The notes: generated by a model from the sequence alone, not told the origin. 10,082 bases of DNA from Planctomycetota bacterium (GCA_020425885.1 JAGQRA010000247.1:1-10082), one strand, 5' to 3'; numbered from the stretch's first letter, positions 1 through 9,809 are shown. Translations and numbers: made by a program.

Positions 1-80
1 CATCCAGGTTCGCCGAGGGGTATGCGAGCAAGACGGAGGCTTGTCGCGATGGGACATGCGGGCCTCGGTCCCCGGTGCTT

Positions 81-108
81 TTGGCTCCGCGGCGCCGCGC
101 CTGATGAT
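81..108 (+). promoter_or_regulatory. possible sigma70-type promoter of glpK, leaderless geometry
   Basis: TTGGCT (81-86) matches 4 of 6 bases of the -35 consensus, and GATGAT (103-108) matches 4 of 6 of the -10 consensus, with a 16-nt spacer. Transcription would begin about 7 nt downstream, at or next to the ATG at 115. There is no Shine-Dalgarno sequence before that ATG, so a leaderless mRNA would be consistent. Found by eye in GC-rich DNA, where such matches occur by chance. Confidence 0.25.
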
Positions 109-114
109 CCCGGC

Positions 115-1572
115 ATGTTCCTCGCACTCGATCAAGGAACCACCAGCAGCCGGGCGATCGTGTTCGCCGAAGACGGCGCCGTCCGCGGGCTCGGTCAGTG
201 TGAGTTCGGGCAGCACTTCCCGCAGCCGGGTCAGGTCGAACACGACGCCGACGAGATCGTGGCCAGTCAGCTGCGCGCCGCCGAGCTGGCCTGCGAGCGC
301 GCCGGCAACCCCGGCATCGTCGCGGCCGGCATCACCAATCAGCGCGAGACCGTGGTCGTCTTCGAGCGCGCCACGGGGCGGCCGATCCATCGCGCGATCG
401 TCTGGCAGGATCGCCGCACGGCGCCTGAACTCGCCGCGCTCGCCGCCGCGGGCCACGCCGACCTGGTGCGGCAACGTACCGGGCTCTCGCTCGATCCGTA
501 CTTCAGCGCCGCCAAGATCGCCTGGATCCTCGACCACGTGCCGGGGGCGCGGACGCGGGCCGAACGCGGCGAGTTGGGCGCGGCGACGATCGACGCCTGG
601 CTGGTGTACCGGCTGACACGGGGTGAGGTCTTCGCCACCGAGCCGAGCAATGCCGCGCGCACCTGCCTGTTCGATCTCGCGACAGGCGATTGGTGCGACG
701 AGCTGTGCGAACTGTTCGCCGTGCCGCGTGCCTGCCTGCCCGAGATCCGCTCATCGGCCGATGACTTCGGCACGGCCACCGGCCACGGCTGGCCGCTGCG
801 TGCGGTACTCGGCGATCAGCAGGCGGCGTTGTTCGGCCACGCCTGCATCGCACCCGGTGATCGCAAGTGCACCTACGGGACCGGGGCATTCGTGCTGACC
901 AATGCCGGTCGGATGCCGCCGGCGCCGGTGCCCGGCGTGCTGTCGACCGTCGCCTGGCGCCTCGGCGGCGAGACGACCTTCGCCCGCGAGGGCAGCGTGC
1001 TGGTCTGTGGCGCGGCGGTGCAGTGGTTGCGCGATCAGCTCGGCATCCTCGACGCGGCCGACGCCGCCGAGGCGATGGCCCGTTCGGTGCGCGACAGCGG
1101 CGGCGTCGTCTTCGTGCCTGCCTTCACCGGGCTCGGCACGCCGCATTGGGATCCGACGGCGCGTGGCGCGATCCTCGGCCTGTCTCGCGGCTCCTCGCGG
1201 GCGCACATCGTGCGCGCGGTGGTCGAGGCGATGGCATTGCAGGTCGACGAGGTGCTGGCCGCGATGGGCGACGGTGACGGCATCGGCAGCAGCGAACTGC
1301 ACGTCGATGGTGGGGCGGCGGCGAACCGGCTGCTGCTCGAGATCCAGGCGACCCTGCTCGGCACCAGGGTGGTGCGCCCGGCCCTGCTCGAAGCGACGGC
1401 GTTCGGCGCCTTCCGCATGAGCCTGCTCGGGGCGGGCGTGCACGCCGAGCCGAGCACCTTGCCGCGGTTGCCGGGCCGGCCCGAGGTCGTCGAGCCCGAT
1501 GCCGCGATCGATCCGACGGCACTGCGCGCGGGCTGGCAGCGGGCGCTGCCGCGCAGCCTGGGTTGGAGCTGA
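115..1572 (+). CDS. glpK: glycerol kinase (FGGY family)
   Basis: Cytosolic enzyme that phosphorylates glycerol with ATP to sn-glycerol 3-phosphate. The 485-residue protein is close to the usual length of about 500. It opens with the FGGY phosphate-binding segment DQGTTSSR (residues 6-13). Glycerol-contacting residues are retained: Arg77-Glu78 in NQRE, Tyr129 in DPYFS and Asp234 in GDQQAALFG. The YGTGAF segment, PAFTGLGTPHWDP and the C-terminal DGGAAAN segment are also typical. The ATG at 115 is chosen because the conserved N-terminus starts there; the frame is open back to position 22, but those extra 31 residues are not family-like. The loop before GDQQ is about 5 residues shorter than in E. 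coli and lacks the GGKGGTR-type segment that binds fructose 1,6-bisphosphate. The histidine site phosphorylated by HPr in Gram-positive relatives is not evident either, so classical allosteric control is unlikely. No glpF or glpD lies beside it. lon follows after 38 nt on the same strand. Confidence 0.95.
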   Translation: MFLALDQGTTSSRAIVFAEDGAVRGLGQCEFGQHFPQPGQVEHDADEIVASQLRAAELACERAGNPGIVAAGITNQRETVVVFERATGRPIHRAIVWQDRRTAPELAALAAAGHADLVRQRTGLSLDPYFSAAKIAWILDHVPGARTRAERGELGAATIDAWLVYRLTRGEVFATEPSNAARTCLFDLATGDWCDELCELFAVPRACLPEIRSSADDFGTATGHGWPLRAVLGDQQAALFGHACIAPGDRKCTYGTGAFVLTNAGRMPPAPVPGVLSTVAWRLGGETTFAREGSVLVCGAAVQWLRDQLGILDAADAAEAMARSVRDSGGVVFVPAFTGLGTPHWDPTARGAILGLSRGSSRAHIVRAVVEAMALQVDEVLAAMGDGDGIGSSELHVDGGAAANRLLLEIQATLLGTRVVRPALLEATAFGAFRMSLLGAGVHAEPSTLPRLPGRPEVVEPDAAIDPTALRAGWQRALPRSLGWS

Positions 1573-1597
1573 CCTTCTTTCTGTCGCCGCCTCGCCC

Positions 1598-1603
1598 TAC
1601 AAC
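1598..1603 (+). promoter_or_regulatory. possible -10 element for lon
   Basis: TACAAC matches 4 of 6 bases of the -10 consensus and ends 7 nt before the lon ATG at 1611, so a transcript from it would be leaderless. No convincing -35 lies 16-18 nt upstream. The 38-nt glpK-lon gap contains no Shine-Dalgarno sequence. Read-through from glpK is equally possible. Confidence 0.18.
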
Positions 1604-1610
1604 GCACCCC

Positions 1611-4223
<2,613 letters not shown>

Positions 4224-4880
4224 TCATCGCCGGCGCCTCACCTCGACCGCGCGCCGCGCCTTGCTCATCGCCCAGCTGCACATCGGGCAGGCGTCGATGT
4301 CGTGCCGCAGGGCCGGGCAGAACGTGCGGCCGAACCAGATGATCTGCAGGTGGAGGTCGTTCCAGCGGTCGCGCGGAAACGTCCGCTTCAGGTCGCGCTC
4401 GGTCCGTTCGACGGTGCTGCCGGGGCTCAGTCCCCAGCGCCAGGCCAGACGATGGATGTGGGTGTCGACCGGGAACGACGGCTCGCCGAAGGCCTGCGCC
4501 ATGACGACGCTGGCGGTCTTGTGGCCGACTCCGGGCAGGCGTTCGAGCGCGGCCAGGTCGGCAGGAACATGGCCGCCATGCTCCTGCACCAGCATCGCCG
4601 ACAGACCGGCGATCGCCTTCGCCTTCTGCGGCGCGAGGCCGCAGGTCCTGATCTTCGACTGGATCCGGTGCACGGGGATCGCGGCCATCGCCTGCGCCGT
4701 CCGCGCGAGGGCGAACAGGCCGGGCGTAACCTGGTTGACGCGTTCGTCGGTGCACTGCGCCGACAGCACGACCGCGACGAGCAGCGTGAACGGATCGTCG
4801 TGCCGCAGCGGGATCGGTGGCTCGGCGAACTCGCGGTCGAGGATCGCCTGGATGCGAGCTGCCTTGTCCTGCCGCTTCAT
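4224..4880 (-). CDS. nth: endonuclease III-type DNA glycosylase/AP lyase with an incomplete Fe-S cysteine motif
   Basis: Base-excision-repair enzyme of the HhH-GPD superfamily that removes oxidised pyrimidines and nicks the resulting abasic site. The 218 residues (E. coli 211) show the LLVAVVLSAQCTD segment (33-45), the helix-hairpin-helix LPGVGHKTASVV with catalytic Lys121, and VDTHI with catalytic Asp139. The C-terminal [4Fe-4S] loop departs from C-x6-C-x2-C-x5-C: only Cys188, Cys198 and Cys201 are present (C-x9-C-x2-C) and no fourth cysteine follows. Cluster binding is therefore doubtful; some eukaryotic homologues such as yeast Ntg1 lack the cluster and still work. The start at 4880 gives the normal family N-terminus, but no Shine-Dalgarno sequence precedes it. 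It is convergent with lon, with no base between the two stop codons, and divergent from the SUFU gene. Confidence 0.95.
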   Translation of the reverse strand: MKRQDKAARIQAILDREFAEPPIPLRHDDPFTLLVAVVLSAQCTDERVNQVTPGLFALARTAQAMAAIPVHRIQSKIRTCGLAPQKAKAIAGLSAMLVQEHGGHVPADLAALERLPGVGHKTASVVMAQAFGEPSFPVDTHIHRLAWRWGLSPGSTVERTERDLKRTFPRDRWNDLHLQIIWFGRTFCPALRHDIDACPMCSWAMSKARRAVEVRRRR

Positions 4881-4889
4881 CGCGAACGT

Positions 4890-4918
4890 GGTCTAACCAG
4901 AATCGACGTGTTCCACAA
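4890..4918 (-). promoter_or_regulatory. possible promoter of nth
   Basis: Read on the minus strand, TTGTGG (4918-4913) and TAGACC (4895-4890) are separated by 17 nt. Each matches only 3 of 6 consensus bases. The predicted start of transcription, near 4883, lies almost at the ATG (4880), so the mRNA would be near-leaderless. Weak evidence; the 106-nt divergent gap must nonetheless hold the promoters for nth and the SUFU gene unless they lie inside coding sequence. Confidence 0.18.
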
Positions 4919-4944
4919 CATGCGCGGCGTACCGATGGCGCTCG

Positions 4945-4974
4945 TTGTTCCAGCTCGAGCCGCGCTGTGATAGG
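4945..4974 (+). promoter_or_regulatory. possible extended -10 promoter of the SUFU gene
   Basis: TTGTTC (4945-4950) is followed after 18 nt by GATAGG (4969-4974), which is preceded by TG at 4966-4967 as in extended -10 promoters. Each hexamer matches only 3 of 6 consensus bases. Transcription would start about 5 nt before the ATG at 4987. The AGGG at 4972-4975 could instead be a distant, weak ribosome-binding site. Confidence 0.2.
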
Positions 4975-4986
4975 GTGCGTCGGCAG

Positions 4987-5664
4987 ATGGTCGAAGCCGC
5001 CGACAACCCGTTCGCCCAGTGGTTCGAGAAGCTCTGGTCGACGCGCGAGGAGACGGTCTATCCGGCCCTGTTCGGCGACCTCGGCGGCGGCATCTACACG
5101 GCCAACGCCGCGACCTACCAGCGGTTCTCGAAGGAACCCCACCCGGGCTGGCTCAATCACGGCGTCTTCGGCTCCCCGCCGAGCGAGGCGCGGTCGAGTT
5201 GGCTCTACGTCACTTCCGGGATCAGCAACCCGTGGAACCTGCAGGCGCCCGGGCGCGATCCGACGGGATTCAGCGGGCTCGGCTTCGAGCTCGTGATCGA
5301 GACCCCCGAACCTGCCCCCTGGGCGGTCGCGCTGCTGCACAACCTGATGGCCTACGAGCTGCTGGTCGCCACCGGGCAGTACGAAGGCGCCGAGCTGCTC
5401 GAGTACGGCAACCGCGTGCCGCTCAACGACTCGATCACTTCCGAGTTCGATTCACCGGTGCGCTGGCTGCTCGTGACCCAGCCGAAGCACTACGACCAGG
5501 CCTTCGAGCTCGAGTCGGGCCGCGTCGATCTCTATCACCTCGTCGGCGCCACCGATGCCGAGGTCGAGTTCGCCCGCGCGCACGGCCAGGACGAGCTGCT
5601 CACGCAACTGGAGCAGAAGGGCATCGCGCCGCGGACCGATCCGCGGCGTGAGAGCCTGTGCTGA
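4987..5664 (+). CDS. SUFU (suppressor of fused)-domain protein
   Basis: A 225-residue soluble protein made almost entirely of one SUFU domain. Supporting segments are TSGISNPW (76-83), GFELVIE (99-105), the PAPWAVALLHNLMAYEL helix, a central VPLNDS, and a C-terminal stretch with VDLYHLVGATDAEVEFAR followed by a short helix. In animals SUFU holds back Gli transcription factors. In bacteria the domain occurs alone or as an immunity protein in polymorphic-toxin loci, and as a general protein-binding module. No toxin, nuclease or secretion gene adjoins it here, so its partner is unknown. No signal peptide or membrane segment is seen. The ATG at 4987 is favoured because the frame upstream runs through the likely promoter; TTG 4945 and GTG 4975 are alternatives. 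It ends in two consecutive TGA codons. Domain assignment is fairly secure, function unknown. Confidence 0.88.
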   Translation: MVEAADNPFAQWFEKLWSTREETVYPALFGDLGGGIYTANAATYQRFSKEPHPGWLNHGVFGSPPSEARSSWLYVTSGISNPWNLQAPGRDPTGFSGLGFELVIETPEPAPWAVALLHNLMAYELLVATGQYEGAELLEYGNRVPLNDSITSEFDSPVRWLLVTQPKHYDQAFELESGRVDLYHLVGATDAEVEFARAHGQDELLTQLEQKGIAPRTDPRRESLC

Positions 5665-5730
5665 TGATCGTCGGCGCGAAGGTTCACCCCTTCCCCGAAC
5701 CGCGGTCGACCTCATCACGGATCCGGTTCG

Positions 5731-5803
5731 CCCACGGTTGCGACGAGTCGATCGCGAGGGCTTCCGGCAGGGCCGCGACTTGACGACGAGTCGCAACCGT
5801 GGG
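5731..5803. repeat. perfect 14-bp inverted repeat in the SUFU-to-secreted-protein gap
   Basis: CCCACGGTTGCGAC at 5731-5744 is the exact reverse complement of 5790-5803, with 45 nt between the arms. Inside, AGTCG (5746-5750) can pair with CGACT (5776-5780), so the RNA could fold into a hairpin of about 73 nt. The decamer CGACGAGTCG also occurs as a direct repeat at 5741-5750 and 5784-5793. No run of T follows on either strand, so it is not a standard intrinsic terminator. It could be a regulatory hairpin, a protein-binding site or a small REP-like element. Confidence 0.8.
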
Positions 5804-5805
5804 AG
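5801..5805 (+). promoter_or_regulatory. candidate Shine-Dalgarno GGGAG for the alternative GTG start at 5812
   Basis: GGGAG lies 6 nt before GTG 5812, which is in frame with the secreted-protein gene and would add 19 residues ahead of its signal peptide. Three of its bases sit in the right arm of the 14-bp inverted repeat and would be paired in the folded RNA. Its existence is the main argument against the preferred start at 5869. Confidence 0.25.
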
Positions 5806-5868
5806 CGTGGCGTGCAGGTTCCGGAGCGGCTGGAACCGCAGCTTCTTCCTCCTGTCGACACGGCAACC

Positions 5869-7488
5869 GTGATCCCGAGTCGAACAAGCCTCCTTGCGCT
5901 CACCCTCACCGTACTCGCCGACGCGAGTGCGCAGAACGAACCCCTCGCCGACGTCCCCACGAACAGTGAGCTGCAGGGTGCGCGCGCGCAGGTCCGCCAG
6001 AGTCTGCCGGGCAGATTCGAGAACGCGGATTCCGACAAGAGCAGGCGCGAGCTCAGCGGCGACTTGCTCGACCTGGCAACGGAGCGTCAGCCTTCGGCGA
6101 GCCATTTCGCACTGATCGACGAGGCTCGCTCGATGTCGTTGGCTGCTGGCGACTTGTTCGTGGCCTGCGACTGCGCTGACCTGCTCGCCGCCAGCTATCG
6201 CGTCGACGGGCTCAGGCTGCAGGCGGACATGATCGGCGAACTGGAGGTCTCGTTCCGTGGTCGCCTGGCACGTGTCGACATCGCCGTGCAGCGATTGGTC
6301 GTCCTGAAGCTGGCCTGTGAGGCGGGGCGCATCGAGCTTGCCTTGGAGCAGGCCAGAGCGGCGACCTTGGCGACGCGTGAGGGTGCGGCGATGCCGCCGA
6401 ACTTCGGGGATGTCCACCGTGCCGTGCTGGCGAGCACCTTCCGCCGCGTAACCGCGTACCGCGGCGTCGAGCAGGATCGCCAGGTGCTCACCCAGGATCC
6501 GAACGATGCCGTCGCGAATGGCCGCTACGGTGCCCACCTGTGCCTGGCGGAGGAACGGTGGTCCGCTGGACTCGAATACCTCGCCAAGGGCGGAGACTCA
6601 CCATCGGCAAATGCCGCGCGACTCGACCTACGCGGCCCCGAAGACGCAGCCGGGTGCGAGATCGCTGCCGATGCGTGGTGGGACGTCGCGTCGAGTGACC
6701 CGAACCACCGACGTGCAGCACGCCGCCGGGCAGCGAATTGGTACGCACAGGTTCCCGGCGGCGCAGAACGGCGCCCAGCGGTCGTTGCGGAGCGCATCGC
6801 GCAAGTTCGCAGCGAGCTGCACGACGAAGTCGAGGCACTCGGCCTGACCGTCAATGGCGCGGCAGCGACCCGACTGCAGGAAGCCGTGGTCGACATCTTC
6901 GCGCGCAAGTACCCGGCCCTGCTCTCGGCCGCCGATGCAGCGCATACCCTCGCGGCGTGCAGACCTTCACTCGTCGGGCGCCCGGAAGAAGACTGGGGCG
7001 AAATCGCGGTCGGCAGCGCGACGCTGTCGGGCGAGAAGAAGCGCGCGGTTGCCAGCGAGATGCGTGCCTTGCTCGCGAAGGAAGTTCCCGGCGCACTCGC
7101 TGCCGGGGACGTCACGATCGTGAAGGTGATGGGGGTATGGCTGGCCGACATCCCCCCGCAGGCGCGCGACCGCGCCAGGATCGCCATCGCCAAGAACGAC
7201 GGCCCGGTCGTGTTGTCGGTGGATTCCGACTTCAACAGGTCCGTCACCGGGGAGACGCCACCGGTCGGAGCGGCGTTCTGGATGGCGGGGAACACGAGAG
7301 TCTCGACGCTGCGTGAATTCGTCGCTCATGTCGTAGCGACGGCGGACGGCGCTGCCGCTCGGCGGAGTCAGACGGTTCGGGTGGTCTACAGCTATCCGGA
7401 CAAGCCGATGACCATGACGGACCACTTTCGTTTCACGAAGGCCCAGATCGACGACATCCGCGAAGCGCCGGCCCAGCTCGGCCGGTAG
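5869..7488 (+). CDS. secreted protein of unknown function, planctomycetal-type repeat regions
   Basis: About 539 residues starting from GTG 5869, chosen because it places a signal peptide at the very N-terminus: Arg at residue 5, hydrophobic core LLALTLTVLA, then ASA before a Gln as a plausible signal-peptidase I site. No Shine-Dalgarno precedes this GTG; GTG 5812 has GGGAG but would bury the signal 19 residues in. Residues about 79-120 (HFALIDEARSMSLAAGDLF and following) and about 215-300 (a YGAHLCLAEERWSAGLEYLAKGG segment, then DAWWDV and a WY-containing stretch) resemble alanine-rich helical regions I know from uncharacterised planctomycete secreted proteins, often with LamG or peptidase partners. 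The C-terminal part (about 325-539) has alternating hydrophobic strands and no domain I recognise. It uses more A/T-ending codons than its neighbours, notably around 6590-6740. Function unknown; existence as a gene is likely. Confidence 0.8.
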   Translation: MIPSRTSLLALTLTVLADASAQNEPLADVPTNSELQGARAQVRQSLPGRFENADSDKSRRELSGDLLDLATERQPSASHFALIDEARSMSLAAGDLFVACDCADLLAASYRVDGLRLQADMIGELEVSFRGRLARVDIAVQRLVVLKLACEAGRIELALEQARAATLATREGAAMPPNFGDVHRAVLASTFRRVTAYRGVEQDRQVLTQDPNDAVANGRYGAHLCLAEERWSAGLEYLAKGGDSPSANAARLDLRGPEDAAGCEIAADAWWDVASSDPNHRRAARRRAANWYAQVPGGAERRPAVVAERIAQVRSELHDEVEALGLTVNGAAATRLQEAVVDIFARKYPALLSAADAAHTLAACRPSLVGRPEEDWGEIAVGSATLSGEKKRAVASEMRALLAKEVPGALAAGDVTIVKVMGVWLADIPPQARDRARIAIAKNDGPVVLSVDSDFNRSVTGETPPVGAAFWMAGNTRVSTLREFVAHVVATADGAAARRSQTVRVVYSYPDKPMTMTDHFRFTKAQIDDIREAPAQLGR

Positions 7489-7532
7489 GCGCGGCGGGGC
7501 GCCGTTGAAAGGGCTCGAGCTGCTACCGACGC

Positions 7533-7545
7533 GCCGCGAAGCGGC
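7533..7545. terminator. small hairpin between convergent genes
   Basis: GCCGC (7533-7537) pairs with GCGGC (7541-7545) around GAA. It lies in the gap between two convergent genes, so it may help end transcription from either side. There is no T-run after it. A similar weak stem, GGCGC/GCGCC (7488-7492 with 7499-7503), directly overlaps the end of the secreted-protein gene. Confidence 0.25.
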
Positions 7546-7560
7546 ATGGGCGGCGGTGAC

Positions 7561-7597
7561 CGCAGCATTGATGCTGCGACCGTCAGAGCACTGACGG
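7561..7597 (-). terminator. two tandem hairpins at the 3' end of the chemoreceptor gene
   Basis: CCGTCAG (7580-7586) pairs with CTGACGG (7591-7597) around a 4-nt loop, and one base away CGCAGCA (7561-7567) pairs with TGCTGCG (7572-7578) around another 4-nt loop. The first stem contains the stop codon of the chemoreceptor gene (7583-7585). No T-run follows on either strand, so they may be non-canonical terminators or 3'-end stabilisers typical of GC-rich genomes. Confidence 0.4.
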
Positions 7598-9688
7598 CGC
7601 GACCGCGGAGACCTTGAAGCGCCGCACCAGATCGGCCATGTGCGTCGTCTGCGCCGAGGTCTCCTCGGCAGCCGCCGACAGCTCCTCGGAGTTGCTGGCG
7701 TTGCCCTGGATCACCTTGTCGAGTTCGGCGACGCCGAGGTTGACCTGTTCGACGCCCTGCGCCTGCTCGGAGGAGGCCATCGCGATCGCCTGCAGGGTCT
7801 CGTTCATCTCCTTGGATTGCCTGGTGATGGTCTGCAGCGACTTGCCGACCTTGCCGGCGATGGCGACGCTCGCGATGGTGCGGCTGCGCGAGGTCTCGAT
7901 CATCTGGCTGGTCGTGCGCGCGGCCTCGGAGCTGCGCCCGGCGAGATTACGCACCTCGTCGGCGACCACCGCGAAGCCCTTGCCCGCCTCGCCGGCCCGG
8001 GCAGCCTCGACGGCGGCGTTGAGGGCGAGCAGGTTGGTCTGGAAGGCGATCTCGTTGATGACGTTGATGACCTTTTCGATCTCGGCGCTGGAGCTCTCGA
8101 GGGCGGTCATCGCCTCGCTCATCTGTTGCATCTCGGCGGAGCTGTCGTCGGCTGCGCTGGCGCACGCGTCCGACAGCTGCGCGGCGCTGCGTGCCCGACC
8201 GGCGTTCTGCTGCGCGACGGCCGAGATCTGCTCGAGCGTGGCGCTCACCTCCTGCAGGCTGGCGGCCTGCTCGCTGGCGCCGATGGCGACGGTCTGGCTG
8301 TTCTCGCTGACCTGATTGGCGCCGATGTTGATCTGCTCTGCGGATTGCCTGAAGTCGGCGACCAGGAGCTCGACGTTGCCGACGAATCTGTTGAACCAGA
8401 CGGCCAGGTCGCCGACCTCGTCGCGGCGGTCGACCCGTAACCGCTGCGTCAGGTCGCCCTCGCCTTCGGCGATGTCGCGGATGCGTTCGACGACCGCGCG
8501 GACGGGGCGGCTGATCACGCGCGCGAGCCCGAGGCCGAGGAACAGGCCCAGCGCGATGGCCACCAGCGTGATGAGGAGCATGCTCGACGTCGCCATGTTC
8601 TCGGCGTCGGCGCCCGCCACCTTGGCGACGCTCATCGACGCCCGTGCCTTCTTCTCTATCTGGTCCAGCAGTGCGGCGGCGGCATCGCCGGCGCGCTGCA
8701 GGTCGGCGATCGCCTGCGTTGCCAAGGCCGACTGCGCCAGCGTGTCCTCGTGTGCCGCCAGCAGCCGGCCGCTGGCTTCCTTGAAGCGATCGTGCAACGC
8801 GTCGACGGCCGCGACCTGCTCGCGCAGCGCCGGGTCTTCGGTTGCCGGCACGTGCAGGGAGCCGACCGTGCCGCCCTTCAGGCATGCCTCGATCCAGCGA
8901 TCGAAGGCCTCGACCTGGGCCGTGAACTCCGCCTCCTTGAGCCGCACCTCGTTTACGGTCGTCGCCTGCACCACCTCTTCGATTACGATCTGCGTCTCGG
9001 CGATGCCGAGCGCGAGCTGGCCGAGGGCCTGCATCAGCGGCATCTCTTCGGCGAACATCTGCGCGGCCTTCGCGGTGAAGTCGGAGGCCTGCATCCGGGC
9101 CGCCACCTCGTCCGTCAGCCGTCGTCGCGCCTCCGCCGTGGCCGCGATCAACCGGTCGCTGGCTTCTTCCACGTCGCCCATGTGGGACTGCGTGGCCTCG
9201 ACCTTCGCCACCAGCTGCTGGCAGGCTGCCGTCATCCGGGTGGCGGCCGGCAGGAACTCCTCGTTGTGCAGGGCGTCGGCGCGCCGCACGAGCTCGGCGA
9301 GGGCGTCGTCGCGGGTGGCGAGGACGACCGAGCCATCCGGCAGCTCGGCGCCGTCCAGGATGGCGTCGGCGAACGAGTCGAATTCCGCGACGGTCGCCGC
9401 GAAGGCCGCCAACGCCTGCTCGCCCGCGCTGCGATCTGCCAGCGCAACGGTGTTGGTCGCGGCGCCGAACCGACGCATCGAGTCCTGCGCCGCCAGCAGG
9501 TTCAACTTCATCTCGTTGGCCATGTCCACGATCGGGGCTTCCTGTTCCCCGACGACGTGCAGCGCCGTGCCGACCTGGCGGATGCCGTTGTGGCCGGCCA
9601 GTCCCGAGACGGCCACCAGGCCGACCAGCAGCAGACAGGTGAAGGCGATCTTGGTGGCGATCGAGAGGTCTTTGACGAAGCGAAGCAT
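7583..9688 (-). CDS. methyl-accepting chemotaxis protein with a large duplicated helical sensor
   Basis: Inner-membrane chemoreceptor that controls CheA through CheW. The 701 residues run: short cytoplasmic N-terminus, TM1 (about 14-32), an extracytoplasmic region of about 335 residues, TM2 (about 369-391), HAMP (about 392-445, with [10 protein letters not shown]), and the signalling coiled coil. The hairpin tip [20 protein letters not shown] begins at 546 and continues to DEVRNLA. About 18 heptads flank the tip on each side, suggesting a 36H-type receptor. [11 protein letters not shown] and [15 protein letters not shown] look like the two methylation regions. There is no C-terminal NWETF-like CheR tether. 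The sensor has two similar halves (about 50-152 and 214-311), both with FD...ALH signatures, so it looks like a duplicated or bimodular four-helix bundle. ATG 9688 is chosen for TM1 placement and its good Shine-Dalgarno; an upstream in-frame start at 9766 adds an unrelated 26 residues. No other che genes are in view. Confidence 0.96.
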   Translation of the reverse strand: MLRFVKDLSIATKIAFTCLLLVGLVAVSGLAGHNGIRQVGTALHVVGEQEAPIVDMANEMKLNLLAAQDSMRRFGAATNTVALADRSAGEQALAAFAATVAEFDSFADAILDGAELPDGSVVLATRDDALAELVRRADALHNEEFLPAATRMTAACQQLVAKVEATQSHMGDVEEASDRLIAATAEARRRLTDEVAARMQASDFTAKAAQMFAEEMPLMQALGQLALGIAETQIVIEEVVQATTVNEVRLKEAEFTAQVEAFDRWIEACLKGGTVGSLHVPATEDPALREQVAAVDALHDRFKEASGRLLAAHEDTLAQSALATQAIADLQRAGDAAAALLDQIEKKARASMSVAKVAGADAENMATSSMLLITLVAIALGLFLGLGLARVISRPVRAVVERIRDIAEGEGDLTQRLRVDRRDEVGDLAVWFNRFVGNVELLVADFRQSAEQINIGANQVSENSQTVAIGASEQAASLQEVSATLEQISAVAQQNAGRARSAAQLSDACASAADDSSAEMQQMSEAMTALESSSAEIEKVINVINEIAFQTNLLALNAAVEAARAGEAGKGFAVVADEVRNLAGRSSEAARTTSQMIETSRSRTIASVAIAGKVGKSLQTITRQSKEMNETLQAIAMASSEQAQGVEQVNLGVAELDKVIQGNASNSEELSAAAEETSAQTTHMADLVRRFKVSAVAPSVL

Positions 9689-9691
9689 TCT

Positions 9692-9697
9692 CTTCCT
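9692..9697 (-). promoter_or_regulatory. Shine-Dalgarno AGGAAG of the chemoreceptor gene
   Basis: On the minus strand AGGAAG precedes the ATG at 9688 with 3 nt between them (5 nt from the AGGA core). It is the clearest ribosome-binding site in the window and fixes the start of the chemoreceptor at 9688. Confidence 0.75.
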
Positions 9698-9809
9698 GTG
9701 GGTTCCGGCACCGGCCCTTGACCGAGATGGGTCGGTGTTCGTGCTGATCGGCCCGCACGCTCGCAACCAGGAAGCGCACTGCGGCTGACATCACGGCCGC
9801 AATCGGCGC

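Noticed and set aside
22..114. N-terminal extension of glycerol kinase to the ATG at 22
   Set aside because: The extra 31 residues are Arg/Gly-rich and unlike any glycerol kinase; the family N-terminus begins directly at the ATG at 115.
1563..1610. Upstream TTG start of Lon overlapping the glpK stop
   Set aside because: It adds 16 residues without family similarity and needs a rare start codon; ATG 1611 suffices.
5664..5783. 39-codon frame whose ATG overlaps the SUFU stop codon (TGATG)
   Set aside because: The coupling geometry is attractive, but it is very short, has no recognisable features and runs into the inverted repeat; codon use is not distinctive.
5780..5785. TTGACG, a 5 of 6 match to the -35 consensus before the secreted-protein gene
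   Set aside because: No acceptable -10 hexamer occurs 16-18 nt downstream.
9745..9752. GCCGATCA on the minus strand upstream of the chemoreceptor, like a flagellar sigma28 -10 (GCCGATAA)
   Set aside because: No TAAA-type -35 lies at the required distance of about 15 nt, so the match is probably chance.
8316..9788. 490-codon plus-strand frame opposite the chemoreceptor
   Set aside because: It is antisense to a clear receptor gene, Ser/Ala/Arg-rich, with no recognisable family.
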